Below, in pieces: positions 17,940-26,596 of a stretch of 64,000 bases of DNA. The notes beneath the pieces are model-generated. The model did no database searches. It had not been told where the DNA came from and was given only the letters and a program-made list of their open reading frames with translations. Position numbers and translations under genes: made by a program. Positions within the stretch are counted from its first letter, which is position 1. Every line of letters begins with the position of its first letter. The stretch lies in NCBI GenBank assembly GCA_033762375.1, contig JANRLQ010000026.1, positions 434,001-498,000 on the forward strand, in the 5' to 3' direction. The stretch comes from RDXT01 sp033762375. Lineage in GTDB: Bacteria > Bacteroidota > Bacteroidia > J057.

Positions 17940-18503
17940 CTATACCGTCATGATCTGCTCTTCCTTTTCCTTCAGGATAAGGTCTATTTTTTCCGTATAG
18001 GCATTGGTCAGGTCCTGAACCTTTTTTTCCGCAGCTTTTACGGCGTCTTCTGCAACCCCGTTTTTTTGCAGCTTTTTTAGCTCGTCATTGGTATCCTTGC
18101 GGATGGTCCTGACAGATACTTTGGCGTGCTCACCTTCTCCTTTGGCCTGTTTTACGAGCTGCTTGCGCCGGTCTTCTGTGAGTGGCGGTACGACCATGCG
18201 CACCATGTCACCATCACTGCTCGGGTTGATGCCCAGGTTGGCATCGCGGATTGCTTTCTCTATGACTGGGATCATTTTTTTCTCCCAGGGAGAGATCGCC
18301 AACGTTCTGCTGTCCACGACAGATACAGAGGCAACCTGGTTCACAGGGACTTCGCCTCCATAGTACATTACCGAGACACTGTCTATCATATCGGGGCTGG
18401 CCTTACCAGCCCTGATCTTGATCAGTTGGTTCTTTAAGTGCTGGATGGCCTTGTCCATCAGGTCTTCCATCTCTTTCAGCACCGGTCTGATACTATCGTC
18501 CAT
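17940..18503 (-). CDS. frr: Ribosome recycling factor
   Basis: Splits post-termination ribosomes together with EF-G. The 187 residues show the standard RRF layout: N-terminal helix of the three-helix bundle with LIKIRAGKASPDM (the family motif around the conserved Arg), the beta-domain with VPPLTEDRRKQLVKQAKG, and the C-terminal helix 'VRTIRKDTNDELKKLQK'. The ATG at 18503 is preceded by a well-formed promoter (18548-18578). The pyrH gene that often precedes frr is not here; gatB lies upstream on the same strand. Confidence 0.97.
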   Translation of the reverse strand: MDDSIRPVLKEMEDLMDKAIQHLKNQLIKIRAGKASPDMIDSVSVMYYGGEVPVNQVASVSVVDSRTLAISPWEKKMIPVIEKAIRDANLGINPSSDGDMVRMVVPPLTEDRRKQLVKQAKGEGEHAKVSVRTIRKDTNDELKKLQKNGVAEDAVKAAEKKVQDLTNAYTEKIDLILKEKEEQIMTV

Positions 18504-18547
18504 ATATGAGGGGATTGAGGGAAAATATAGTTGTCAGCAGGTCGGGA

Positions 18548-18578
18548 CAAAACTAATGCAAAGCAGCATACTATCCAA
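18548..18578 (-). promoter_or_regulatory. Promoter of frr
   Basis: On the minus strand, TTG (18578-18576), a 20-base spacer and TAGTTTTG (18555-18548) match the Bacteroidota TTG/TAnnTTTG consensus. The predicted leader is about 40 bases. The element sits between the end of gatB and frr, so frr need not depend on gatB transcription. Confidence 0.65.
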
Positions 18579-18585
18579 CGGTGTA

Positions 18586-20046
18586 TTATGCACGGAGTTT
18601 TTCGGTCACAATACGGGAAATTTCCTGGGGGTTGGCTTTTCCTTTGAAATGGCGCATCATTTGTCCGACAAAAAAACTTTCGACGCCTTTTTTGCCGGCC
18701 TTAAACCGTGCTAACTCCTCAGGGTGAAGGCGCATGATTTCGTCCATGACGACGCCCAGATCAGCTCCCTGGGTGCCACTCATCAGGTCGAGCTGCTGCG
18801 CCAGTGTCCGGGCCGTTGTATGGGGAGCAGCCATCATGGCAGGCAGGAGCTGGTCCTTGGCCGCCTGCGGGTTGACCTCTCCGTTACGCACCAGGTGTAT
18901 GAGTTCCAGAAGGTGCTGGGGTGAGAAGGGTATATCCTCAATGGCGGTTCCGGAGGTGTGCAGATAATTGCGGAGCGGGCCGAGCATCCAGAGGGCAGCA
19001 GCCCGGGGGGCATCTGTATGGGGGCGCATACCCTCAAAAAAATCAGAGAATGCCGGGTCCTCCGCCAGGGTCAGGGCTTCATTGACAGGTAACCCCAGGG
19101 TCTGGTGATAGTCCTGAAACCGTGCTGCCGGGAGCCGGGGTAGTCCGGCTGATACCGTTTCCAGATAAGAAGTCTCAATATGCAGCGGCAGCAGGTCGGG
19201 CTCCGGAAAGTAGCGATAGTCGTCTGCGCTCTCCTTGTCCCGCATCGGCAGGGTGACCTCCCGTGCCGCATCCCAGGTACGGGTCTCCCGCTGGAGGGTT
19301 TCGCCCCTGCGGAGGGCTGCTGTCTGGCGGGCGATTTCGTATTGCAGGGCTTTCACCACAAAGGAAATCGAGTTGATATTTTTGACCTCCGTGCGCACGC
19401 CCAGCCGGGTCTCACCCACAGGCCGCAGAGAGATATTGGCATCACATCGCAGGCTTCCCTCTTCCATGTTGCCATCACTCACGCCCAGGTACCGCACCAG
19501 CCTGCGTACCTCCGCCAGCAGTGCACCGGCAGCTTCCGGGCTGTGTATATCAGGATGGGTGACCATCTCGACCAATCCCACACCGGCCCGGTTCAGGTCC
19601 ACCAGGGAGTGGTGATCGGACAAGTCGTGGACCAGCTTGCCAGCATCTTCTTCTATATGAATACGCTGTATCCGGAAGTCCTGGAGCGTCCCATCCTGCA
19701 GAGGGGCCTGTACCAGACCTTCGCGGCAGATCGGAGCGTAGTCCTGGGTGAGTTGGTACCCCTTGGGCAGGTCCGGGTAGAAGTAGTTTTTCCGGTCAAA
19801 AAAACACCGGGTATTAATCTCACAGCCGATCGCCAGCCCGAGCCGTATCGCCTGCTGTACACAGGCCAGGTTGGTGAGGGGGAGGGCACCCGGGTGTGCA
19901 AGGGTCACGGCTGACACATAACTATTAGGCTGTGCACCAAATGCGAAGCCTTCTGGTGCGAAAACCTTACGTCTTGTCAGGAGATGAATATGTATCTCAA
20001 GGCCTATGACTGGCTCCAATAATAACTCACCGGTGGATTCCTTCAT
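18586..20046 (-). CDS. gatB: Aspartyl/glutamyl-tRNA(Asn/Gln) amidotransferase subunit B
   Basis: Tests and amidates mischarged Glu-tRNA(Gln) and/or Asp-tRNA(Asn) as part of the GatCAB complex. The 486 residues start at ATG 20046 and give the family opening VIGLEIHIHLLT; the more upstream in-frame codon at 20097 adds a non-conserved stretch. Hallmarks are the FFDRKNYFYPDLPKGYQ segment, LEEDAGKL-like IHIEEDAGKLVHD, the VDLNRAGVGLVEMVTHPD motif and a C-terminal YqeY-like helical domain. gatC is present at 61673; gatA is not in the window. Confidence 0.96.
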   Translation of the reverse strand: MKESTGELLLEPVIGLEIHIHLLTRRKVFAPEGFAFGAQPNSYVSAVTLAHPGALPLTNLACVQQAIRLGLAIGCEINTRCFFDRKNYFYPDLPKGYQLTQDYAPICREGLVQAPLQDGTLQDFRIQRIHIEEDAGKLVHDLSDHHSLVDLNRAGVGLVEMVTHPDIHSPEAAGALLAEVRRLVRYLGVSDGNMEEGSLRCDANISLRPVGETRLGVRTEVKNINSISFVVKALQYEIARQTAALRRGETLQRETRTWDAAREVTLPMRDKESADDYRYFPEPDLLPLHIETSYLETVSAGLPRLPAARFQDYHQTLGLPVNEALTLAEDPAFSDFFEGMRPHTDAPRAAALWMLGPLRNYLHTSGTAIEDIPFSPQHLLELIHLVRNGEVNPQAAKDQLLPAMMAAPHTTARTLAQQLDLMSGTQGADLGVVMDEIMRLHPEELARFKAGKKGVESFFVGQMMRHFKGKANPQEISRIVTEKLRA

Positions 20047-20122
20047 AATCAAGCAACAACTGCGGCCTAAATTACGCATATTTTTGCTCCCGGCCACTCG
20101 ATAGTATATCCGTTACAAAAGC

Positions 20123-20156
20123 TTGTGCTCACCCCTGGGAGCAGACGTGAGCACAA
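20123..20156 (-). terminator. Terminator after the ferredoxin gene
   Basis: A perfect 10-bp stem (20123-20132 with 20147-20156) with a 14-base loop, followed by CTTTTG on the minus strand, 20 bp past the ferredoxin stop. Confidence 0.7.
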
Positions 20157-20175
20157 ACATCAACATCAGGCTGTC

Positions 20176-20526
20176 TCAGGCCAGGTGCAGCCAGGCTTTT
20201 TTGTCTTCAAGCTCGTCCTTGGTCTCCACATAGTCCGGGTCTGGGACGCAGCAGTCCACCGGACAAACAGCCGCACACTGAGGCTCCTCATGAAACCCTA
20301 TACACTCTGTACACTTATAAGGTGTGATATAGTACACATCATCCGAGATCGGATCCTGCTCATCATTTGCGTCGAGGGTGCTGCCGTCTCCCAGCTCTAT
20401 GAGGCCTTTCAGATCAGTGCCATCGGAAAACTTCCAGGACACACCGGGCTCATATATAGCATTATTGGGGCACTCAGGTTCACACGCACCGCAGTTGATG
20501 CATTCGTCCGTGATCATGATAGCCAT
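20176..20526 (-). CDS. 4Fe-4S dicluster ferredoxin
   Basis: A 116-residue soluble electron carrier. The first cluster motif is CINCGACEPECP (Cys 10, 13, 16, 20), and the second is CTECIGFHEEPQCAAVCP with an enlarged spacing between its second and third Cys, as in YfhL-type/Bacteroidota ferredoxins. A long acidic insert rich in Asp/Glu separates the two halves. It is divergently transcribed from the acyl-CoA reductase at 20691; in other Bacteroidota these two genes are often neighbours, with serC nearby, although serC is not seen here. Promoter and terminator are both recognisable, so it is probably monocistronic. Confidence 0.93.
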   Translation of the reverse strand: MAIMITDECINCGACEPECPNNAIYEPGVSWKFSDGTDLKGLIELGDGSTLDANDEQDPISDDVYYITPYKCTECIGFHEEPQCAAVCPVDCCVPDPDYVETKDELEDKKAWLHLA

Positions 20527-20559
20527 AGTGATTCTGCGTTAAGTCTGTGATAATGGGGG

Positions 20560-20591
20560 CAAAAATAACCCGATCGCCATGAGTAACCAAA
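20560..20591 (-). promoter_or_regulatory. Promoter of the ferredoxin gene
   Basis: On the minus strand TTTG (20591-20588), a 20-base spacer and TATTTTTG (20567-20560) match both Bacteroidota elements exactly. The predicted leader is about 30 bases. Confidence 0.7.
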
Positions 20592-20651
20592 CACAATATG
20601 CTTTGTTTTGCTTCATACTTACATGGCCTGTTGGGATAGGCGCAGAATAGA

Positions 20652-20684
20652 TTGAATAACTGTTTAATTTATTTTTTACATTTG
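20652..20684 (+). promoter_or_regulatory. Promoter of the acyl-CoA reductase-like gene
   Basis: TTG (20652-20654), a 22-base spacer and TACATTTG (20677-20684). The ATG at 20691 starts only 7 bases after the -7 element, so the transcript may be leaderless or nearly so. Confidence 0.55.
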
Positions 20685-20690
20685 GGCATC

Positions 20691-21680
20691 ATGCAAAATC
20701 GGCGTGAGTTCATTGAAAAGCTGAGCGCACTGGGAGACCTGCTGCGGACAGCGGGTGTGCCTGATGAGATCAAGTCGGCTGCGGTCAATGCCAATCCTTG
20801 GTTTACGCCTTATTTTATAGACCGGGCTGTAGCTGCTATCAGCACATGGCTGACGCCTACGCAGCTGGACAGATTTCTGGATCACTACCCCCCGCGTACA
20901 GCCAGCCCGGCTGACATCGGGATCATCTGCCCCGGCAATTTCCCGCTCGCCGGGTGGTACGATGTCCTGATGGGACTCATGAGTGGCAACCGGGTACAGG
21001 CCCGCTATTCACATCAGGATCAGGTACTCATGCGGTGGATGATGGAAAACTGGTTCCGGATAGATACAAAAACAGCCAAGTTCTTTCGTGAGGTCACAGC
21101 ACTTGATCACCCGGATTTTTTACTGGCCACCGGCAGCAACAATACAGCCCGCTACCTTCATGCCCGCTACCCGGATACCCCTCGCCTGATCCGCCACAAC
21201 AGATTTTCGGCGGCGATTCTGGACCCGGGACAACCACCGGATATAACCCGTCTCCAGGACGATATCTTTCTGTACAATGGGCTAGGCTGCCGGAATGTAA
21301 GCAACATCATCTTGCTGCCGGGAGGAGATAAGGAGTTTTTCATGAAAAAATTAACAGAAATACCCCCTTATCCCCTCAATCCGTTGTATTTGGAACGGGT
21401 TTTGATCGAATCCGTAAAGTCAACCATGATCCGGGAAGATGAGTACTGCACTGATGTCCTCATCATCACACCGTCGGATACCCTGAGATACGCTTCTATG
21501 GGTTATCTCTATCTGATAGAGGTCCAGGACAAAGCTGAGGCAGATTTTTTGTTGGCCTCTTGTCAGGATCATCTCCAGTGTGTTGTCGGAAGGGAGATAC
21601 AGCCAGGACAGACACAGTATCCGTCGCTCGGTGACTTCCCTGATAATCAGGATATCTTTCAGATTATGCTGCATATCTGA
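20691..21680 (+). CDS. Acyl-CoA reductase-like protein (LuxC-type)
   Basis: 329 residues starting MQNRREF at ATG 20691 (the in-frame TTG at 20652 is part of the promoter). The protein resembles the short Bacteroidota acyl-CoA reductase family related to LuxC: 'GIICPGNFPLAGWYDVLMGLMSGN' and 'LLATGSNNTARYL' are nucleotide/substrate-site segments of the aldehyde dehydrogenase fold. A Cys in 'YNGLGCRNVSNI' is the candidate catalytic residue. A fatty-acyl-CoA to aldehyde reaction is expected from the family, but its physiological role in Bacteroidota is not established. It is divergent from a ferredoxin. Confidence 0.85.
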   Translation: MQNRREFIEKLSALGDLLRTAGVPDEIKSAAVNANPWFTPYFIDRAVAAISTWLTPTQLDRFLDHYPPRTASPADIGIICPGNFPLAGWYDVLMGLMSGNRVQARYSHQDQVLMRWMMENWFRIDTKTAKFFREVTALDHPDFLLATGSNNTARYLHARYPDTPRLIRHNRFSAAILDPGQPPDITRLQDDIFLYNGLGCRNVSNIILLPGGDKEFFMKKLTEIPPYPLNPLYLERVLIESVKSTMIREDEYCTDVLIITPSDTLRYASMGYLYLIEVQDKAEADFLLASCQDHLQCVVGREIQPGQTQYPSLGDFPDNQDIFQIMLHI

Positions 21681-21740
21681 TTTGCATTTTCCTGGTTAAC
21701 AAATCTTACATTTTGTGTTTAATTTAATAATTAAAAAGTA

Positions 21741-21748
21741 TATGTTTG
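21741..21748 (+). promoter_or_regulatory. Candidate -7 element upstream of the caspase-like gene
   Basis: TATGTTTG matches TAnnTTTG, in an AT-rich stretch 85 bp before the ATG at 21833. A TTTG at 21712-21715 is farther away (25 bases) than usual. Confidence 0.35.
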
Positions 21749-21832
21749 TGCATGTTCTTCCGGATTGAAGACATACACACGATGATTAGAATTGGCCTTG
21801 ACAAGTGAGCTTTACAACTTTTCCCCCTGGTT

Positions 21833-23572
21833 ATGAAAAAAATTGGTATCACTCACTCGATTACAAGCAGCTTGCTCGCCTTGCTACTGCTGAGTGCAGT
21901 CCCGGGATTTTCTCAGGACAACCGTGATGCGCGCATGTACGGAAGTATCACCTCCCGTGAATTGCAGCATATATTTCTGGACGAATTTGAGGACAACCGC
22001 CATAAATGGTCCTTTGGGACAAGTTATCTGAATGAACGGATCCTTGACGGAGACTACTACATAGCCTCCCTGGCGGACTATCCTTATGATAAGCGCCGCA
22101 ACATCCCGCTGAACTACGCGCAGGATTACGAGGTAGAGCTACGCATCCGGATGGTCAAGACACTTGATGACTACCAGTCAGCGGGGATGATCCTCGGCCG
22201 GGATATTCAGGGTAGCGGGCTATATTTTCAGTTTAATGGTGCCGGACAATTTCGCATTGGGCGCACAGACCGGGGCAAGTCTGTGGACATGGTCACCTGG
22301 AAGTACAGCAACCTCCTCTCCAGCATTGACTACAATACCCTTACCCTGCGCCGCGTCGGTACCCAGTGGTACTTTTTTATCAACAAACAACTGGTACACC
22401 AGTGCCCGACGGCCACCCTTCCGGGTACTGAATTTGGATTTTCACTGGATGGACAGATGGCCATTGAGGCAGACTACCTGCGTGTCTCCCAGATCCGGTC
22501 TGCGGATGTGTCAGCTCCCGTCATCACGCTCTCCGAGCCTATCCTCAGCAGCAGAGATACGCTCTATCTTACAGATCGCCGCCAGGTGATCCGGGGCCGG
22601 GTGACCGATGCCACAGAAGGAGTCCGCCTGACCATCAACAGCCAGCCCATCACCCTCTCCGCAGAAGGAAATTTTTCGGCCTCGCTGAGCATTCAGGACA
22701 TAGACGCGATCACCATGATCCGGATTGATGCGATTGACCGGTATGACAACAGCAGTCAGAAAATATTTTACCTCAAATATGCACCTGCCCCTGCACCGGC
22801 TCCAGCCTATGTCACAAAACCTCAGCCACGCCCGATATCTTCACAGGTAGCGCAGCCTGCCACCAGTGGCAAAAGTTATCTCCTCCTGATCGGTATCAAT
22901 AACTATCAAAACTGGAGCCCCCTTCACAATGCAGTGAAGGACTGCCAGGACCTGGCTGCCACCCTGACGGCCCAGTACCAGTTTGAGCAGGAGAATGTAA
23001 TTTCGCTCTTTAATACCCAGGCTACCCGCGAGAATATCCTCGAAACCCTGGAGTCTCTGCAGGAGCGTGTCGGGCCGGATGATAACCTCCTGATATACTA
23101 TGCTGGCCACGGCTTTTATGACGATGTATCCAGCCTGGGGTATTGGGTGCCAGTAGATGCACGGCTGAATAAAATCCCGGACTTTATCCACAACTCCACC
23201 GTGCACGATTATCTCCGTACGATCAATAGCAAACATACTTTCCTGATCGCTGATGCCTGTTATGCAGGGTCACTGTTTACGACCTACCGCAGCGGCACCC
23301 TGAGCGAAGATGCCCGTTCCCGCTGGGCATTCACCTCCGGCGACATCGAAAAAGTATGGGATGGACAACCTGGCCAAAACAGTCCCTTTGCCAAACAACT
23401 CATCCGCTATCTCCGCAACAACTCCAAAGATCGCCTCCCTGCCAATGAGCTGATTCAGGATGTAGGCTACCTGGTACACCAGAGTACGGCCCAGTCTCCT
23501 CAGGGCAATCCCCTCAAGCTGGCCGGTGACGACGGGGGGGTATTTGTATTCGTACGCCGTGCCGCTAACTAA
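21833..23572 (+). CDS. Secreted caspase-family (C14) protein with N-terminal sandwich domain
   Basis: 579 residues. A signal peptide (residues 1-27) is followed by a beta-sandwich of roughly residues 45-220 ('FLDEFEDNRHKWSFGTS') that looks like a LamG/glucanase-like carbohydrate-binding fold, then a bacterial Ig-like segment (about 228-316), a Pro/Ala-rich linker (318-343) and a caspase-like peptidase domain. The catalytic His is H426 in YYAGHG and the catalytic Cys is C476 in IADACYAGS. The fold therefore carries both dyad residues and is probably active, exported to the periplasm or surface. It has its own terminator and is followed by a sigma/anti-sigma pair. Substrate unknown. Confidence 0.88.
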   Translation: MKKIGITHSITSSLLALLLLSAVPGFSQDNRDARMYGSITSRELQHIFLDEFEDNRHKWSFGTSYLNERILDGDYYIASLADYPYDKRRNIPLNYAQDYEVELRIRMVKTLDDYQSAGMILGRDIQGSGLYFQFNGAGQFRIGRTDRGKSVDMVTWKYSNLLSSIDYNTLTLRRVGTQWYFFINKQLVHQCPTATLPGTEFGFSLDGQMAIEADYLRVSQIRSADVSAPVITLSEPILSSRDTLYLTDRRQVIRGRVTDATEGVRLTINSQPITLSAEGNFSASLSIQDIDAITMIRIDAIDRYDNSSQKIFYLKYAPAPAPAPAYVTKPQPRPISSQVAQPATSGKSYLLLIGINNYQNWSPLHNAVKDCQDLAATLTAQYQFEQENVISLFNTQATRENILETLESLQERVGPDDNLLIYYAGHGFYDDVSSLGYWVPVDARLNKIPDFIHNSTVHDYLRTINSKHTFLIADACYAGSLFTTYRSGTLSEDARSRWAFTSGDIEKVWDGQPGQNSPFAKQLIRYLRNNSKDRLPANELIQDVGYLVHQSTAQSPQGNPLKLAGDDGGVFVFVRRAAN

Positions 23573-23599
23573 GACAGCACACCGTATCGTATAGCATTC

Positions 23600-23630
23600 A
23601 TAGCCGGACCCGGAGTCCGGCTATTTTTTT
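23600..23630 (+). terminator. Intrinsic terminator of the caspase-like gene
   Basis: A perfect 10-bp GC-rich stem (23600-23609 with 23615-23624), a 5-base loop and a run of seven T, 28 bp after the stop codon. Confidence 0.85.
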
Positions 23631-23674
23631 CAGCAGGATTGTCGTATTTTTCCCTCGTGGAATGAACAGTCCGT

Positions 23675-24274
23675 ATGTTTTTCCGAAAAAAACCAGACAT
23701 ATCCCCGGATACTGACGAGACCCTGGCCCAGCGATATCGTGAAAAAAACGATACCGCAGCCGCTGGTGTCCTGTTTGAGCGCTACACAGGTATGGTGTAT
23801 CTGGTCTGTATGAAGTATCTCCGGGAGGCTGAGGAGAGCGAAGATATGGCGATGCAGATTTTCGAAAAACTACTCACCGACCTTCAGAAGTACGAAGTAC
23901 GCAACTTCCGGTACTGGCTGCATGCTGTCATCAAAAGCCAGTGCCTGGCACACCTGGAAAAACAGAAACGTATCCAGCACGAGCGCCTCGATCAGAACGG
24001 TCGTGTGCGGCCGGATATGGAATCAGCCGAGTCTGACGCTCATACATGGGAGGGGGAGACTACCCGCGAGTCCCAGCTGGTGATGCTGGAGCAGGCTATA
24101 TCCACCCTCAATGAGGAGCAGCGACGCTGCCTGCAACTGTTTTACCTGGAACAAAAAAGTTATCAGGAGGTATCTGACAGTACAGGCTACACCATGAAAC
24201 AAGTGAAAAGTTATATCCAAAACGGTAAGCGCAACCTTCAGAACCACCTCGGTAAAATGGGGATTTTTGAATAA
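23675..24274 (+). CDS. ECF-type RNA polymerase sigma factor
   Basis: 199 residues of the sigma-70 ECF family. Region 2 begins 'AAGVLFERYTGMVYLVCMKYL' and contains the EDMAMQIFEKL segment that contacts core RNA polymerase, then 'RYWLHAVIKSQCLAHLEKQKR' for -10 recognition. After a Glu-rich linker, region 4 has 'EQRRCLQLFYLEQKSYQEVSDSTGYTMKQVKSYIQNG', a typical -35 helix-turn-helix. The next gene, 3 bp away, encodes its likely membrane anti-sigma factor. A terminator separates it from the caspase gene. Target genes are unknown. Confidence 0.92.
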   Translation: MFFRKKPDISPDTDETLAQRYREKNDTAAAGVLFERYTGMVYLVCMKYLREAEESEDMAMQIFEKLLTDLQKYEVRNFRYWLHAVIKSQCLAHLEKQKRIQHERLDQNGRVRPDMESAESDAHTWEGETTRESQLVMLEQAISTLNEEQRRCLQLFYLEQKSYQEVSDSTGYTMKQVKSYIQNGKRNLQNHLGKMGIFE

Positions 24275-24277
24275 AAT

Positions 24278-25450
24278 ATGGACCAGCACCCTCCGACATA
24301 TCACGGTACCCCCCCCTCGCTGGACCTCCTGTCCCGCTACCTGCAGGACAGGGTCTCCGAGGCCGAAAAAGCAGATCTCGATCGGCAGCTTCAGGAGGAT
24401 CCCTTCCTGGCTGACGCCCTGGAGGGAATGCGGCAGTCCCAGCCCGATACGGCCCAACAAGCCGTACAGCGGCTGACCCTGTATACCCAGCGGCAGCTCA
24501 ACCGGCACGCCAAACGCCGGGAAGCAATGGTACGGAGGCGATTCAGGGCCATCCCCAAGGATTTTACGCAGATCACCCTCTCGCTGGCTGCCGGGCTGGC
24601 CCTCCTGCTGGGGATCACCTGGGTGCTGCGCCAAAACAGCCAGCGCGTACAGGCCGAACCGCAGGCCATTACCTCTATAGAATCCAGCCCCCGCCAACAG
24701 GATATGGGGCTGCCAGATACGCAGGCGATCACCTCCCGTGAGGTACTCACGCATACACCTGACGCACGTGCCCCGCAGGCAGCGCCGGGTGCCATGTCCG
24801 GGGCACCTATGGCCACAGCTGCACCTGCTCCAGCCACTAGCCCTGAAGATATTACACCTCAGATGCCGTCCCCGGTACTGACACCACCTGCGGATGAACT
24901 GCTGGCTATGTCGTCAGAGGACGATGATATTGAAGCAGACTACCACGCCGATAATGAGCAGATCCGCGTCCAGGAGGAAGTATCGGCCAAAACTACATCA
25001 GCACAACCCCGGAGCAAGCCTGCTCAGTCTTCCGTATATGATGCGCCACCTGTAAGTGACAGTCTCGTCCGGCAAGGTCAGATTCTCAAAGCGCAGGCTA
25101 TGGGAGACTTGATCGCAGCAGCTGACCAGCTGTACAGGGAGGGCAACTATGCACGGGCGATGGATAAATACCTGGAGGTACAGACGGCTGTCACAGAACA
25201 TGTCTATGCCAATTTTCAGATAGGCCTGATCCTGGCACGTCATCAGGCGAAGTGCCGGGAAGGTATCCCGTACCTGGAGCGGGCGGAGGTCGCCCCTTCG
25301 CCGTGGCAAGACGCAGCCCGCTGGGAGCTACACCTGTGCGCCCTCAACCAGGGCAAACTCCGCGATGCCCGACGCTGGGCCACCCTCCTGGCTGACCACT
25401 CCAATGCTTATCAGCAGCAAGCAGCCCAGTATCTGCGTGAAAATCCATAA
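24278..25450 (+). CDS. Membrane anti-sigma-factor-like protein with C-terminal TPR-like region
   Basis: 390 residues. The cytoplasmic N-terminus (about 1-70) has the helical pattern of an anti-sigma domain, 'LSRYLQDRVSEAEKADLDRQLQEDPFLADALEGM', without the zinc-binding HxxxCxxC. One membrane helix lies near residues 104-121. The extracytoplasmic part begins with a long low-complexity Pro/Ala/Glu-rich stretch and ends in TPR-like helices (about 285-388: 'LYREGNYARAMDKYLEVQ'). It starts 3 bp after the sigma gene, so the two are co-expressed and very probably form a regulatory pair. scpA follows 11 bp later. Confidence 0.8.
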   Translation: MDQHPPTYHGTPPSLDLLSRYLQDRVSEAEKADLDRQLQEDPFLADALEGMRQSQPDTAQQAVQRLTLYTQRQLNRHAKRREAMVRRRFRAIPKDFTQITLSLAAGLALLLGITWVLRQNSQRVQAEPQAITSIESSPRQQDMGLPDTQAITSREVLTHTPDARAPQAAPGAMSGAPMATAAPAPATSPEDITPQMPSPVLTPPADELLAMSSEDDDIEADYHADNEQIRVQEEVSAKTTSAQPRSKPAQSSVYDAPPVSDSLVRQGQILKAQAMGDLIAAADQLYREGNYARAMDKYLEVQTAVTEHVYANFQIGLILARHQAKCREGIPYLERAEVAPSPWQDAARWELHLCALNQGKLRDARRWATLLADHSNAYQQQAAQYLRENP

Positions 25451-25461
25451 CCCCGCCCGCC

Positions 25462-26289
25462 ATGTCCCATATGCAGGAAGAAAGTTACCGGATACACCTG
25501 CCTCAGTTTGAAGGACCCTTTGACCTGCTGCTCTTTTTTATTGAGCGTGACGAGCTGGATATACACGATATACCTATCGCGCAGATCACACGTGATTTTC
25601 TGGACTATGTTCATACCATGCAGGAGATGAACATAGAGCTGGCATCGGAGTTTATCCTCGTTGCCGGAACGCTCATGCGGATCAAAGCCCGCCTGCTCCT
25701 GCCCCGGCCCGTCCTGAACGAGCAGGGCGAAGAGGTAGACCCACGGGAAGAGCTGGTACAGCGACTGCTGGAGTACAAACGATACAAAGCCGTGCTGGCC
25801 GAGCTCGCTGAGCTGGAGCAGGCGCAGGCTGAGCGCGAAGTCAGGGGCAACATCAAAGCAGAAGAAAAACTTCTCCTGAGTACCCAATACCCAGAGGATG
25901 AGCTTATGGGGACTGACCTCTATGCGCTCATGCGTACCTTCAAGCGTGTCTGGGAAAAACACCACGACCGGCTCCAAAAACCCCGGCATGTCATCAAAAA
26001 ATATCCTTACAACCCCGATGAGGTCAAAGAAAAACTCATCAGCCGTGTAGCTGAACGGGGGCGGCAGGATTTTGTGAGCCTGGTCATGGAAGAGCAGGAG
26101 CGGATATATGTCGTGTTCTGTTTCCTGGCCATCCTGGAGCTTATACAGCTACAGCGTATCAGCGTGGTGATCGGTGAGGGCTATAATAATTTCTGGATAG
26201 CGTATAGGGAGCCTGAACCTGAGTCTGAGCCAGCAACTTTACCCATGCAGGAGCCAGATATCCCCGCCCAGCCAGATGGGGAGGAATAA
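25462..26289 (+). CDS. scpA: Segregation and condensation protein A
   Basis: Kleisin subunit that bridges the SMC dimer and ScpB in chromosome condensation. The 275 residues show the N-terminal SMC-binding helix motif 'FEGPFDLLLFFIERDELDIHDIPIAQI', then 'ASEFILVAGTLMRIKARLLLP', an acidic linker and a C-terminal winged-helix region ('VSLVMEEQERIYVVFCFLAILELIQLQRI'). A Glu/Pro-rich tail is longer than in most homologues. It follows the anti-sigma gene closely, probably transcribed with it. Confidence 0.94.
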   Translation: MSHMQEESYRIHLPQFEGPFDLLLFFIERDELDIHDIPIAQITRDFLDYVHTMQEMNIELASEFILVAGTLMRIKARLLLPRPVLNEQGEEVDPREELVQRLLEYKRYKAVLAELAELEQAQAEREVRGNIKAEEKLLLSTQYPEDELMGTDLYALMRTFKRVWEKHHDRLQKPRHVIKKYPYNPDEVKEKLISRVAERGRQDFVSLVMEEQERIYVVFCFLAILELIQLQRISVVIGEGYNNFWIAYREPEPESEPATLPMQEPDIPAQPDGEE

Positions 26290-26516
26290 AGCGGATGCAA
26301 TTGCCAGAAAATCCTTTCACGTCAAAGGGTGGAGTGAGTAATGATATGGTATTGATATTCAATTAGTTAAATTTTATTTATGTTTTAAAAGGGTCTTCAC
26401 ATTACACATTTACTTCAACAATTTGTATAATTATTTTTGTGTTTATTTTTTATTTAAAAATATTCGCACTATACTTGTATTGTCTAAGGCATTACGCCAG
26501 ATACAGAAGCTAGGGG

Positions 26517-26557
26517 TTAGGGTAGACTCTCCTGACAGGATGAGTCCCCTAATTTTT
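26517..26557 (+). terminator. First tandem hairpin with T-run
   Basis: A long stem: TTAGGG (26517-26522) pairs with CCCTAA (26547-26552), inside it GACTC pairs with GAGTC and TCCT with AGGA around a 3-base loop, with a 2-base and a 1-base bulge. Five T follow directly. Confidence 0.65.
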
Positions 26558-26561
26558 CCAG

Positions 26562-26596
26562 AAAACCAGGTGCAGTTTCAACCCTGCGGCCTGGTT
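26562..26596 (+). terminator. Second tandem hairpin
   Basis: AAAACCAGG (26562-26570) pairs with CCTGGTTTT, and GCAG with CTGC inside, followed by CGTCTTTTAT. It ends 37 bp before the ATG of the GlsB-like gene. Confidence 0.6.

Noticed and set aside
21833..23572. The caspase-like gene as an anti-phage effector
   Set aside because: It has a signal peptide and carbohydrate-fold domain, so it is exported; no sensor or CRISPR-type partner gene is adjacent.
26562..26596. A tRNA T-arm-like sequence (TTTCAAC loop)
   Set aside because: No D-arm, anticodon arm, acceptor stem or 3' CCA fits around it; it is explained by the terminator-like hairpin.
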